From contig JAYKKM010000005.1 in the NCBI GenBank assembly GCA_035772405.1, positions 289,501 to 353,500 on the forward strand: DNA of 64,000 nt. The letters run 5' to 3'. Of this stretch, positions 54,144 through 62,850 are shown one piece after another. A model generated the notes under the pieces. That model ran no database searches, was not told the DNA's origin, and saw nothing but the letters and a program-made list of their open reading frames with translations. Source of the stretch: Chrysogorgia sp. JL179-B06. Its lineage: Eukaryota; Cnidaria; Anthozoa; Scleralcyonacea; Chrysogorgiidae. A program made the translations under genes and the position numbers. The stretch's first letter is position 1; every line of letters starts with the position of its first letter.

Positions 54144-54379
54144 ACAGTGAGTAATAAGTCGAATTAGCACTCGTTCTCGTTGTTGAGACGACGTTTGAAG
54201 CGACAACTGCTCTAGCGTTTTCTAAAGACGTTTTTAACTTGGTAAAAAAATATCTGCAAAACTTTCTCTATTTATTTCACAAACCTTCTGACCACTGTGT
54301 GAAAAAATGTTTCTATGACATTGGACGCTTCATGTGACCAATGTCTAAATTTAAAAAAGTGGGGTATCCGAGAACACCC
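54144..54379. other. Convergent intergenic gap in the Polinton
   Basis: 236 bp between the convergent Bro-N and thymidine kinase genes; AT-rich, no frame of note. Probably holds both 3' ends. Confidence 0.5.
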
Positions 54380-54952
54380 TTAATTTTGTGTGGAAGGATG
54401 ATGACGTCTGCACACTGCGCGATATTGCTCAGCACCACCAACGAATGATGGTCCTGGATTATATCTCCAATTGAATGGTGCGTCAACAGTTGTTCCGTAA
54501 GTGTCACGACAAACGGCGCAATACGCTTTTAGAAATGTGATGTCGTCTGCCACTGAGAACAGTGTGTCGAGCTCACCAAGTTTTTTTAAGTGCTCTGTTG
54601 TTATGAGACCGCAAATAATGACGTGAGTGCTAGCTTTAATGTATTCGCGAATAATTGGGAGTAACCCAGAGTACCAATGGCCTTCATCAATGCCGATGAC
54701 GTCATAATCGGCTATCTCGGAAGAACTCGGAAGGTTGGTGATTAACTTCGCAGGTAAACTGTCTGATCCAACAACAATGGTCTGACGATGTGTGGAGAAC
54801 GCGTGGTCAGTTCGCCTAGTGTCACCCGCGTTGTTCATGTAGAGGACTTTGAGCCCTGATTTACTTAACGTGACTAACCTGCGAAGAGTCTCGGTTGTTT
54901 TTCCTGCAAACATGGGACCAATCACGATTTCTAGTTTACCAACTTTCTTCAT
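54380..54952 (-). CDS. tk: Thymidine kinase, type II (TK1-like)
   Basis: 190 residues with all TK1-family hallmarks: P-loop GPMFAGKT (12-19), DEGH at 89-92 (Walker B with the catalytic Glu), GLITTE, a zinc site of C145/C148 and C181/H184, and a lasso/lid GGAEQY before the last Cys. It would phosphorylate thymidine to dTMP with ATP, raising dTTP for DNA synthesis. TK1-type enzymes are common in poxviruses and other large DNA viruses and in their hosts; they are not part of the usual Polinton gene set. The start overlaps the end of the upstream minus-strand gene by 17 bp. No introns, which argues against a recent genomic capture from the host. Confidence 0.9.
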   Translation of the reverse strand: MKKVGKLEIVIGPMFAGKTTETLRRLVTLSKSGLKVLYMNNAGDTRRTDHAFSTHRQTIVVGSDSLPAKLITNLPSSSEIADYDVIGIDEGHWYSGLLPIIREYIKASTHVIICGLITTEHLKKLGELDTLFSVADDITFLKAYCAVCRDTYGTTVDAPFNWRYNPGPSFVGGAEQYRAVCRRHHPSTQN

Positions 54953-55706
54953 GGTTACTATACCTCCAGAGAAATGCTCTCCCCTCTTGCGGCAACTGTT
55001 GCTCGTTGTTAAATATCCGCTGAAGCTCTAAGTTTTTAAGATGGGACCTCGAGCTCTCGTGTCTTGAGCGATGCATTAGGTTGTTGGTAACCACACCGCA
55101 TGGGTAACAATTGTACGACGCGCCGCCGTGCACAAAATCCAGGTGAGCGTCTGAGAGTATGTGACTCATAATATCGCCCGCACTCAGTATTTCGTTACAC
55201 CCCACCCTACAAACGTTAACGTCACAGTTTGCGGCGAGGTGTAGCCACGCTTTGGCTTTGGTTGAGCATGGTTTCCATAGAAGGGTCGCCAAGAACACTT
55301 CGAGGTAGTTACCGAGTAGTGTGGCGGCGGACTCGCAAGGGTTGCTCAAGTAGTGGCTACTTGCTAACGTAAGACGTTTGAATGGTGAGTAACACCACAC
55401 AGGGATCATCTTGGCTAGTTCGTTAACCATCCTGTTGGCTCTAACTTCATCAAGCCCGACCCAAGCCTCATGAGCGAACTTTGTGTAGAGAATCTGGGTA
55501 CCAAATTGTCTTGACACCTCTTCGTTTCTACGATCGGGGTCGCACAACTTGAAGACTTGCGAGTACCCTTTTAAGACGTTGGGTCCAGAGGCGCCTTGTG
55601 GGGTAGACGCATCGACAAAGGACATTCTCCGCATTGCGTCGATCTCCTCTTCTTGGCGGGCTTGGTCTTGAGTCATCTCTTCTGCGATGTCTTGGACTTG
55701 AGTCAT
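54936..55706 (-). CDS. Polinton protein of unknown function with Cys/His cluster (256 aa)
   Basis: The start is MTQVQDIAEEMTQDQARQEE, an acidic leader. The middle has AWVGLDEVRANRMVNELAKM and several Trp/Leu-rich helices. Residues from about 170 on hold a Cys/His series (CDVNVCRVGC, then MSHILSDAHLDFVHGG, YNCYPCG, MHRSRH) that could bind zinc. I do not recognise the family. It shares a minus-strand unit with thymidine kinase (17-bp overlap), so a role in DNA metabolism is conceivable. I looked for an adenain-type protease triad here and could not make one. Confidence 0.7.
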   Translation of the reverse strand: MTQVQDIAEEMTQDQARQEEEIDAMRRMSFVDASTPQGASGPNVLKGYSQVFKLCDPDRRNEEVSRQFGTQILYTKFAHEAWVGLDEVRANRMVNELAKMIPVWCYSPFKRLTLASSHYLSNPCESAATLLGNYLEVFLATLLWKPCSTKAKAWLHLAANCDVNVCRVGCNEILSAGDIMSHILSDAHLDFVHGGASYNCYPCGVVTNNLMHRSRHESSRSHLKNLELQRIFNNEQQLPQEGRAFLWRYSNHEESW

Positions 55707-55837
55707 TATGTTATACTCTCAGAAAAAATCCTAATTTTTTAGTGCGTTTGGTCTGGAACTGTGAGACAACTGTGAGGTCAACTGTGAGACACCTGTGAGG
55801 TCAACTGTGAGTAAGATAACACGTGATAATGTATTAG

Positions 55838-56182
55838 ATGGTTGAGGACTCACAGACGGCTGTTGAAGCGAGGATCACGGCTGATGTGAAAAGTGTTAAG
55901 GTGAAGGACCCAAAGCGTGTCGCTGCTGGTAAAAAGTTGGCTGAGATATCGAAAGCTGCGAAAGAAAAGAAAATGCGTGAAATGATAGTTAACGAAGAAC
56001 AGGGTGGTGAGTGGAGCTATGGTTACATTGTCGGAACACTTGGTGTTGTCATCGCCGCTGCTTCGTTGTGGTACACAATTAGCAGTGAAAAAGAAACGCA
56101 ACTGGAACCTGTGAGTACTGTGGTTAGCACGTCAGAAAATCGTAGAACTTGTCGTCCAGCGCTAGACACGTTTGATTCTTGA
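55838..56182 (+). CDS. Polinton single-span membrane protein (114 aa)
   Basis: A basic N-terminal half (KVKDPKRVAAGKKLAEISKA, AKEKKMREM) is followed by one transmembrane segment (YGYIVGTLGVVIAAASLWYT) and a short Ser/Thr-rich tail. The DPKRVAAGKKLAE pattern recurs in small Polinton proteins I remember from other invertebrates. Its function is unknown. It is the first of three small plus-strand genes with gaps of 4-15 bp. The upstream 130 bp has direct repeats of gtgaggtcaactgtgag (55763-55811). Confidence 0.7.
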   Translation: MVEDSQTAVEARITADVKSVKVKDPKRVAAGKKLAEISKAAKEKKMREMIVNEEQGGEWSYGYIVGTLGVVIAAASLWYTISSEKETQLEPVSTVVSTSENRRTCRPALDTFDS

Positions 56183-56197
56183 ACAAAACACACGACA

Positions 56198-56440
56198 ATG
56201 TATATGACTGCGATCGATCGAAAAGAACTCATGAACGAACTGTACGACGCGCTACTTGTCACGACTGGTGCTGTGGTAGTGAGTATGATTTCGAAAAAGG
56301 CTTTGGGAGAACCATTGGGAACACCAGAGACAGTGAAAGGCACAGTCAAACTTGCTGCAGCTGTTGGTGCAGGAACGCTGTTAGTAAAATGGGTGCAATC
56401 GAAAAAGTGGATACCGACAGATCCATTCAAATCAACGTAA
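56198..56440 (+). CDS. Polinton small hydrophobic protein (80 aa)
   Basis: Two hydrophobic helices, LLVTTGAVVVSMISKKALG and VKLAAAVGAGTLLVKWV, linked by a Gly/Pro-rich loop. No known domain. A second ATG at 56204 is possible. Position and size match the small membrane-type proteins found in Polinton gene blocks. Confidence 0.68.
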   Translation: MYMTAIDRKELMNELYDALLVTTGAVVVSMISKKALGEPLGTPETVKGTVKLAAAVGAGTLLVKWVQSKKWIPTDPFKST

Positions 56441-56444
56441 GTTA

Positions 56445-56864
56445 ATGGCGAGTGTCGTGGCTGGAGGGATATTTAATGCAGTGGCTTTTGCAGGCGCTGG
56501 TTTTATGTTTTCAAAGTTCAATCATTCGGGTTATGAAGCTGAGATGAAAAGGCATAACCATGCGTTGGAACAGTTAGCCAGCGCGAAAGAGGTGTGGTAC
56601 GAAAATGAGGTCGCTAAGAAAGATAAGATCCAGCGTTTGCGACAACGGCTCTCAGATGCTAATGCTGACATCAATGACACAAACCACGCGTTGGAAGAAC
56701 TTAGAAGCGTAATGACCATACGGCACAGCGGACGAGTGTTCACTAACCTCCCGAAGATTGCGGATTACTACCAACCGAGTGCGGAAATGAAGGAATACCA
56801 ATTATTGTTTGTTAGCGCGCTAGGTTTGGGTAGTGGAATAGCGCTACGGGTACTAGTTCGGTGA
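56445..56864 (+). CDS. Polinton coiled-coil membrane protein (139 aa)
   Basis: An N-terminal hydrophobic segment (VAGGIFNAVAFAGAGFMFSK), a long coiled coil (about residues 30-90, MKRHNHALEQLASAKEVWYE and DKIQRLRQRLSDANADIND) and a C-terminal hydrophobic segment (LLFVSALGLGSGIALRVLV). Helix-rich layout with membrane ends. The same architecture occurs in other Polintons from memory, without a known function. Confidence 0.7.
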   Translation: MASVVAGGIFNAVAFAGAGFMFSKFNHSGYEAEMKRHNHALEQLASAKEVWYENEVAKKDKIQRLRQRLSDANADINDTNHALEELRSVMTIRHSGRVFTNLPKIADYYQPSAEMKEYQLLFVSALGLGSGIALRVLVR

Positions 56865-56891
56865 AAAAAATATGTTGGAGTAGTATAAGCG

Positions 56892-57464
56892 ATGGACAAA
56901 CTTATGAGGCAGATGAGTTATGGCTTGACAATTGACGAAATCGCGAGTGAGACACAAATTGAGTGTGGAGGCACCTTCAGAATTCACTACTGCTCGGATT
57001 GTGACGTTGTGAAACATCTAAGTGACTGCGGTGGGTATGCGTGTCCAAAGTGTGGTGACATCGAATGGGGTTACACTCAGAGTTACAGCGACATGAGACT
57101 CACGCGACTAAAAAGCGTTCACAAACGGTCTTGGTGGATGGGGAGAAGACTACGGAACGTTGTGAAGTACGAGTACCTTGAGTTGATAAAAGAGGACTTC
57201 CTGAAAGTTGTCAACGCGCTGCACTCATGCAATTTGGTAAAGGGTAGAAATGTCAGCAGATATGGGTACTACATTATTAGGTTGTGCCATAGAAGACGAG
57301 TCGAGACACTCAAGAAGGTGTCAGACCTCAAAGACGGGAAGGTGAAAGACTTGTTCGACGATAATTTGTTTGGGGTGGTGTACCCAAAGCTGGGATGGTG
57401 TGAGAGTGGCGATATTTATTACAATGAGTGGTTTAGGAAAAAAATAAATAAGTGTAGTATATAG
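56892..57464 (+). CDS. VLTF3-like zinc protein (putative late transcription factor)
   Basis: 190 residues. The N-terminal half has a zinc ribbon, C34-x2-C37 (HYCSDCDVV) and C51-x2-C54 (YACPKCGDI). The C-terminal half is helical with VSRYGYYIIRLCHRR and KDGKVKDLFDDNLFGVVYPK followed by LGW. That combination (a Cys-rich head, then an RY-x-YYI helix and a KD...LF...LGW end) resembles the VLTF3 family of late transcription factors of poxviruses and other large DNA viruses. If right, it would activate late (virion) genes. It lies just before the polymerase gene; gtagtataagcg precedes its ATG. The match is by pattern only. Confidence 0.45.
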   Translation: MDKLMRQMSYGLTIDEIASETQIECGGTFRIHYCSDCDVVKHLSDCGGYACPKCGDIEWGYTQSYSDMRLTRLKSVHKRSWWMGRRLRNVVKYEYLELIKEDFLKVVNALHSCNLVKGRNVSRYGYYIIRLCHRRRVETLKKVSDLKDGKVKDLFDDNLFGVVYPKLGWCESGDIYYNEWFRKKINKCSI

Positions 57465-57470
57465 AAGCCA

Positions 57471-60400
57471 ATGAGTCGGGCTGCGAAAAACTCACTGACA
57501 AAAAGACGGGCGCATAAGACGAGCGCAGCCGTTGTCAATTCACTAACAGATGAAGCGACCAACGTTCACGGCTTCTCTAGAGATCAGGAGGGACAACGTC
57601 TAGCCCAAGACCTCGCACCGTCAACGCATCTGTTGGATCGAGCACTGAGAGGGTTCACAAGGTCCTATGGAGTCGAAGTGATTGACGACAGAGACATCAA
57701 TCAGGTAAATGGTAGTAGAAGCGCTGTCACTAACCTTTTGAGACGTGAACTAGGTGAGACCAACGGAATGAAAGTGGTGGAGACAGTCAAGGTCACTTTT
57801 GAAAAAGTTTTAGAACTCAATAAGACCACATACAAAACTGCCTACTTTAACAGCGAAACGTTCGTCGTCATTAATGACCACGACATCGAGGGTGTCGCCA
57901 ATCGTGGGTCGGAGCAGATTTTGACGCGGATAGCTGGGTGGTTATCTGAGGGGTCTGGATGGACTATCGACAAAATAGATGCGCACTACGTCAACGTCGC
58001 TATTTACAGACCTTTGCATGGGAGTAGCTACATTACGCTGCCAAAGGAGTTGCGCAATAGTATGAAGGGCTTGGTAAACGTAAATAACGACGATGACAAC
58101 GAGTGTTTTAGATGGTGTCACCTTGCGCATAAGTTTCCTGTTGGAAAACACTCCGATAGAACGTCGAAGTACGCTAGGCATGTCGGTGAGCTGAATTATG
58201 ACGGAATTGACTTCCCAGTCACACTCAAAGACTACAACAAGATCGAAAAGGCAAACGATATTAGCATTAATGTTTTTGGGTACGAAGATAAGCAGCCATT
58301 CCCTGTGTACGTTTCTAAGGAGGCGTGTCCCGACCATATGGACCTATTGTTGATAACTAATGACGTGGGCAACAAGCATTATGTGTACATTCGCGATTTT
58401 AACAAATTCATGTACCGTCAGACAAAGTATAAGGCGAGAAAGCACTTTTGTAGGTATTGTTTGCAGTGTTTTACCCGAGCGGACGTGCTTGAAAGTCATA
58501 TTGAAGTGTGTTTGGTCATTAATGGGAAGCAAGCTATTAAAATGCCGCAAAAAGGTGCGAAAGTGAAATACGAGAATTTTAGCAGACAATTAAATGTACC
58601 ATTTGTGGTGTATGCAGACTTCGAGGCTATCACACAGAAGGTGCACACAACAAAGCTGTCAAGCGAGTGTAGCTACACAAACGCTTATCAGAGGCACGTT
58701 GACTGCGGTTATGGGTATAAATTAGTTTGTTGCTACGATAACGAGTACAGTAAGCCAGTGAAAGTGTATCGCGGTGAAAATGCAGTTAACAAGTTTATTG
58801 GGGAAATGTTAGAAATTGTCGAATATTGTAAAGAAACATCTGAGAGTCACTTTAACAAAGAAATGGTGCTGACTGACGACGATAAGAAGAACTTTGACGA
58901 GGCTAAAAGTTGTCATATTTGCAGTGTTGAATACACTGGTGCTGACGTTAGAGTGAGAGACCACTGTCACGTGTCAGGTAAGTACAGAGGGTCCGCACAT
59001 CGTCAGTGTAATGTGAACTTTAAGTTGACTGATAAAATTCCTGTGATCTTTCATAACTTGCGTGGCTACGATAGTCATTTCATTATGCAGGAGATTGGCA
59101 AGTTTGGTCAAGACATAAATGTGATACCAAACAACATGGAGAAGTACATGGCGTTCATGCTTGGAAAAAACTTGGTATTCTTGGACAGCTTTCAGTTCAT
59201 GAGTAGTGGTCTAGACAACTTGGTGAAGAACCTACCAAGGGACGCTTTCAAATACACGTCAGAAGTGTTTCATGACGAGGGTTTGGCACTCATGACAAGA
59301 AAGGGGGTCTATCCCTACGATTATATGGACTCCTTTGAAAAATTCGACGAAAGCGAGCTACCCTCCAAAAAAGATTTCTACAGCGTTCTGAACGATGAGC
59401 ACATCACGGAAGAAATGCACGAGCGCGCCATCGACGTGTGGGACTACTTCGACGTTGAAAGTATGGGTGGGTATCACGACCTGTATTTGAAAAGCGATGT
59501 GCTCTTGCTTGCTGACGTTTTTGAGAACTTTAGAAAGACATGCCATCGCGAGTATAAATTAGACCCTTGCCATTATTTCACATCGCCCGGATTGGCTTGG
59601 GATGCCATGTTAAAGATGACTGGAGTAGAACTCGAATTGTTGTCCGACATCGACATGTTCCAGTTCGTAGAATTAGGTATGCGTGGTGGCGTGAGCTACA
59701 TATGCAACAGACATGGCGTGGCGAACAATAAATATATGAAGGGGTACGATAAAACGCAAGAGTCGAAGTATTTGATGTACCTTGACGCCAACAACTTGTA
59801 TGGATGGGCGATGAGTCGAAGTCTACCTACAGGTGGCTTCAAGTGGTTGACTGAGAAAGAAATAAAAAAAGTTAATCTGCGTGAGTATCACAACAATAGT
59901 AAAAAGGGTCTGTTGCTTGAAGTCGACTTGGAATACCCAGACCATTTGCATGACCTACACAACGACTACCCGCTGGCTCCTGAGAAGATGGAAATAACTG
60001 TCGACATGTTGTCGGAGTACTGCACGAAAATCAAAAATAAGTTTAACGTGAGTGTTGGTGGTGTGAAGAAGCTGGTGACTAATTTGATGGACAAAAAAAA
60101 GTATGTGTGTCACTACGGAAATCTGCAGTTGTACATGGATCTTGGATTAAAAATCAATAAGATTCACAGGGTCCTGCAGTTTGACCAGTCCAAGTGGCTA
60201 GGCAAGTACATCGACTTTAACACAGTCAAAAGAACCGCGGCTAAGAACGCTTTTGAGAAGGACTTCTTCAAGTTGATGAATAACAGTGTGTTCGGAAAAA
60301 CGATGGAAAACTTGAGGAAGCGTGTGGACGTAAGATTAGTGACCACCGAGAAAAAGTTAGAAAAGCTTGTCTCAAAGCCAACGTTTGTGTCTTGCAAGAT

Positions 60401-61064
60401 ATTTAGCGAGAACTTAGTTGCTGTCCACAAAGTTAAAGAAACGCTGACACTAAATAGACCCGCATATGTGGGTATGTGCATACTAGACTTGAGCAAAACG
60501 TTGATGTATGATTTTCACTATAATTATATTATGAAAAAGTACTCTAGCGACACCTGTAGACTACACTTCACCGACACTGACAGTCTGTTGTACACAATCA
60601 AAACTGATGACGTCTACTCTGACTTCATGGAGGAGCGCGAAAAGTTTGACAATAGCGATTACCCTGCAGACAACCCATTCGCTTTCAAAGAGAACAAGAA
60701 AGTCATTGGCAAGATGAAGGACGAGTGCGCTGGAACACCAATTATTGAGTTCGTCGGGTTGCGCAGTAAAATGTATAGCTATTTGAAAGAGGATGGGGGT
60801 GGTGGGAAAACTGCTAAAGGTATTAGAAAGAATATAATTAAAAAAGTGATCAGACACGAAGATTACAAAAGTGTGCTACTAGAGCAGAAACAATTGCGAC
60901 ACACAATGAAGACCATTAGAAGTGTCAAACATCAGCTCGGTAGCTATGAAATTAATAAAGTATCGCTATCCTGCTTCGACGATAAACGATACCTTTTAGA
61001 AAATGGTATTGACTCCTATGCGTATGGTCACAAAAACGTTGTAGCGAGAACCCTGACGAACTAA
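57471..61064 (+). CDS. polB: Protein-primed family B DNA polymerase (pPolB)
   Basis: 1197 residues, the usual size for Polinton PolB. From the N-terminus: a region with no clear motif, a Cys/His finger (CRYCLQCFTRADVLESHIEV, about 324-346), and Exo I VYADFEAIT (about 379-387). A zinc/endonuclease-VII-like insert follows (CHICSVEYTG and VRDHCHVSGKYRGSAHRQCN, about 481-513). Next are Exo II FHNLRGYDSHFI (about 527), Pol A LDANNLYGWAMSRSLP (about 771), Pol B NNSVFGKTMEN (about 937) and Pol C FTDTDSLLY (about 1033). The enzyme would copy the linear element from a terminal protein primer. The final codons and stop lie inside the right TIR. Intact; the only gene the two arms share with the TIR on this side. 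Confidence 0.95.
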   Translation: MSRAAKNSLTKRRAHKTSAAVVNSLTDEATNVHGFSRDQEGQRLAQDLAPSTHLLDRALRGFTRSYGVEVIDDRDINQVNGSRSAVTNLLRRELGETNGMKVVETVKVTFEKVLELNKTTYKTAYFNSETFVVINDHDIEGVANRGSEQILTRIAGWLSEGSGWTIDKIDAHYVNVAIYRPLHGSSYITLPKELRNSMKGLVNVNNDDDNECFRWCHLAHKFPVGKHSDRTSKYARHVGELNYDGIDFPVTLKDYNKIEKANDISINVFGYEDKQPFPVYVSKEACPDHMDLLLITNDVGNKHYVYIRDFNKFMYRQTKYKARKHFCRYCLQCFTRADVLESHIEVCLVINGKQAIKMPQKGAKVKYENFSRQLNVPFVVYADFEAITQKVHTTKLSSECSYTNAYQRHVDCGYGYKLVCCYDNEYSKPVKVYRGENAVNKFIGEMLEIVEYCKETSESHFNKEMVLTDDDKKNFDEAKSCHICSVEYTGADVRVRDHCHVSGKYRGSAHRQCNVNFKLTDKIPVIFHNLRGYDSHFIMQEIGKFGQDINVIPNNMEKYMAFMLGKNLVFLDSFQFMSSGLDNLVKNLPRDAFKYTSEVFHDEGLALMTRKGVYPYDYMDSFEKFDESELPSKKDFYSVLNDEHITEEMHERAIDVWDYFDVESMGGYHDLYLKSDVLLLADVFENFRKTCHREYKLDPCHYFTSPGLAWDAMLKMTGVELELLSDIDMFQFVELGMRGGVSYICNRHGVANNKYMKGYDKTQESKYLMYLDANNLYGWAMSRSLPTGGFKWLTEKEIKKVNLREYHNNSKKGLLLEVDLEYPDHLHDLHNDYPLAPEKMEITVDMLSEYCTKIKNKFNVSVGGVKKLVTNLMDKKKYVCHYGNLQLYMDLGLKINKIHRVLQFDQSKWLGKYIDFNTVKRTAAKNAFEKDFFKLMNNSVFGKTMENLRKRVDVRLVTTEKKLEKLVSKPTFVSCKIFSENLVAVHKVKETLTLNRPAYVGMCILDLSKTLMYDFHYNYIMKKYSSDTCRLHFTDTDSLLYTIKTDDVYSDFMEEREKFDNSDYPADNPFAFKENKKVIGKMKDECAGTPIIEFVGLRSKMYSYLKEDGGGGKTAKGIRKNIIKKVIRHEDYKSVLLEQKQLRHTMKTIRSVKHQLGSYEINKVSLSCFDDKRYLLENGIDSYAYGHKNVVARTLTN

Positions 61065-61246
61065 ACGACGAACTACAAAAAGACCCACTATTAAAGAAAG
61101 ACGTCGAAAGCATTGTCGCGATTGTGACGCCGTACGTGCCTTTCTTGGGCTTGTTGTCGGGAGGAATCACAACGTCGAAATATGTGTACGATCACCATTT
61201 TAGAAAAGAGGCGACAAACGCTGAAAATAGTGAACAAACGGACTAA
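61065..61246 (+). pseudogene. Headless copy of the 172-residue Polinton gene
   Basis: Mirror copy, carried by the right TIR, of the last 60 or so codons of the gene at 35425-35943 (LLSGGITTSKYVYDHHFRKE to the stop at 61244-61246). It has no start codon of its own and runs on from the polymerase 3' end in another frame. Confidence 0.9.
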
Positions 61247-61846
61247 TCAATTATTAACAGGTGGCAATAACCTAATTTGCATAACAGGTGGCAATTTTAT
61301 CACGCGTGAGACACTTTTACGATACATAAATTTGTAAAAACGTTTAAACGACTATTTTTTTTAAATATGATTTGACAAATTTGTGAAAATGTTGAAACGA
61401 CACTTTCTATTTTTTAAATGTGATTTGACAAATTTGTGAAAATGTGATTTGACAAATTTGTGAAAATGTTGAAACGGCACTTTCTATTTTTTAAATGTGA
61501 TTTGACAAATTCGTGAAAATGTTGAGACGGCACTTTCTATTTTTAAATGTGATTTGACAAATTTGTGAAAATGTTGAAATGACGCTCTCTATTTTTTAAT
61601 ATGTGAGAGTGGGCTCGTACCACATTTTATTTTTTTAACACGCGAAAATGTTGAAATGACACTTTCTATTTTTTCCTAAATGTAATTTGTGAGAATTTTG
61701 AAACGACACTTTCTATTTTTTAAATGTGGCTAAAATGGTGTCAAATTTAGTATAAACTTGGTATTGTTTCGCTAGTCTCGCGTGTGTTTGACATCAATTT
61801 AGTAGAAAACGTGCGAAGGGTGTCTAGATTGACTAACGATCGCTGT

Positions 61847-62015
61847 AGTAGTATAGCAAGTAGGGCTGCGAGCTTATTCGACTTCAAACGTGAATATAAA
61901 CACCAAAACATCACCAAATTTGTCGAATCGCGATTTGGCAAAATTTGGTGATGTTTTGGTGTTTATATTCACGTTTGAAGTCGATTGGGCTCGCAGCCCT
62001 ACTTGCTATACTACT
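61847..62015. repeat. Terminal palindrome, right end
   Basis: Mirror image of the left palindrome, with the same variant bases on the outer arm; the two ends are therefore in the same orientation relative to the element. Confidence 0.92.
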
Positions 62016-62850
62016 TATGCAGATGTTTCTCCAATGGTACTGGAATTCAAGATCAATAGAGAACTTAACATTCTTTCGCAGTGGTTCACGTTAAATTCTC
62101 TAACTATTAACTCATCTAAAACCCAAGTTCTTTCGATAGGACCATCTAAATACGAATATAACTTCAACATGGACGATCACTCTATTGACATTGAAGATTC
62201 TTTAAAAATCCTTGGGTTAAGTATTGACCCTTTACTGACATTCAAGGTGCATATAAAGAATCAATTAAGAAAAGCGTATTCGAAAACTGCAGCTCTCCGA
62301 AGAATTAAGCGATTCATACCGCAAGATGTGATGATACGACTGTATAAGTCTTTTATCTTACCACATCTTGAATACTGTAGTCCGGTTTTGGTGGGTATTG
62401 GTAAGACTGAATCTAGAAAACTGGAAGATGCAAATTACTATATCTTAAGAACGATACTGGATGCAACCAAGACCCGTTCCTATGAAAGCCTTCTTGATCA
62501 AGCAAAATTAAATCTCTCACCAACCGAAAATATTTTCAATCACTAGTTTTACTTTTTAAATGTATGAAAGAACATGGACCTCAGTACATTCAACAATTTT
62601 TTAAGTTAAGAACAGTTAGCTATAATCTTAGAGGTTCCGGCACGAAACTTGAACAATAATACCATTTAAAACAAAATGGCTTAAAAATTCCTACTCGTTA
62701 ATAATCAGCCGATTGTGGAATAGTTTACCATTAACAATTCGTCAAGAAGATAATTTTAATATTTTTAAAAGTCTGCTAAAAGAAGTTGAGTTTGAAAAAG
62801 TTACAGAGTATTCCTGAACACCACTCACACGAATTTTCGAAAAAAAAATT
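62016..62850 (+). pseudogene. CR1/L2-type LINE RT 3' end beside the Polinton
   Basis: The plus strand reads SQWFTLNSLTINSSKTQVLS, ILGLSIDPLLTFKVHIKNQL, RIKRFIPQDVMIRLYKSFIL and PHLEYCSPVLVGIGKTESRK, the thumb and tail of a non-LTR RT, open to the stop near 62546 and then decaying in other frames. The Polinton target tatgca is the first six bases of the fragment; the sequence left of the Polinton (34392-34649) does not show the rest of the RT, so the LINE was already 5'-truncated or has been altered. Confidence 0.8.

Larger units (their letters stand above)
34656..62015. mobile_element. Complete Polinton (Maverick), 27.4 kb, carrying a nested transposon
   Basis: The element starts agtagtatagc and ends gctatactact, has 964-bp terminal inverted repeats, and is flanked by the 6-bp duplication tatgca (34650-34655 and 62016-62021). 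AGT...ACT ends and 6-bp duplications are Polinton hallmarks. It encodes protein-primed PolB, a retrovirus-like integrase, a packaging ATPase, a double-jelly-roll capsid protein and a probable penton, with about ten accessory genes. Genes to the left of 50530 are on the minus strand and most to the right on the plus strand. Without the 9451-bp EnSpm insertion it would be about 17.9 kb. It sits in intron 3 of the SLC22 gene, beside a truncated LINE. All frames but one look intact, suggesting recent activity. Confidence 0.95.
61052..62015. repeat. Polinton right terminal inverted repeat
   Basis: Reverse complement of 34656-35619. It starts inside the last codons of the polymerase gene (its stop is at 61062-61064) and contains a headless copy of the end of the 172-residue gene (to the stop at 61244-61246), then the subterminal units and the outer palindrome. 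Confidence 0.95.

Noticed and set aside
59358..60857. Minus-strand frames inside polB
   Set aside because: Antisense shadows of a conserved enzyme; no independent support.
60952..61170. Minus-strand frame at the polB end
   Set aside because: It crosses from antisense polB into the TIR; only an artefact of the inverted copy of the 172-residue gene's antisense strand.
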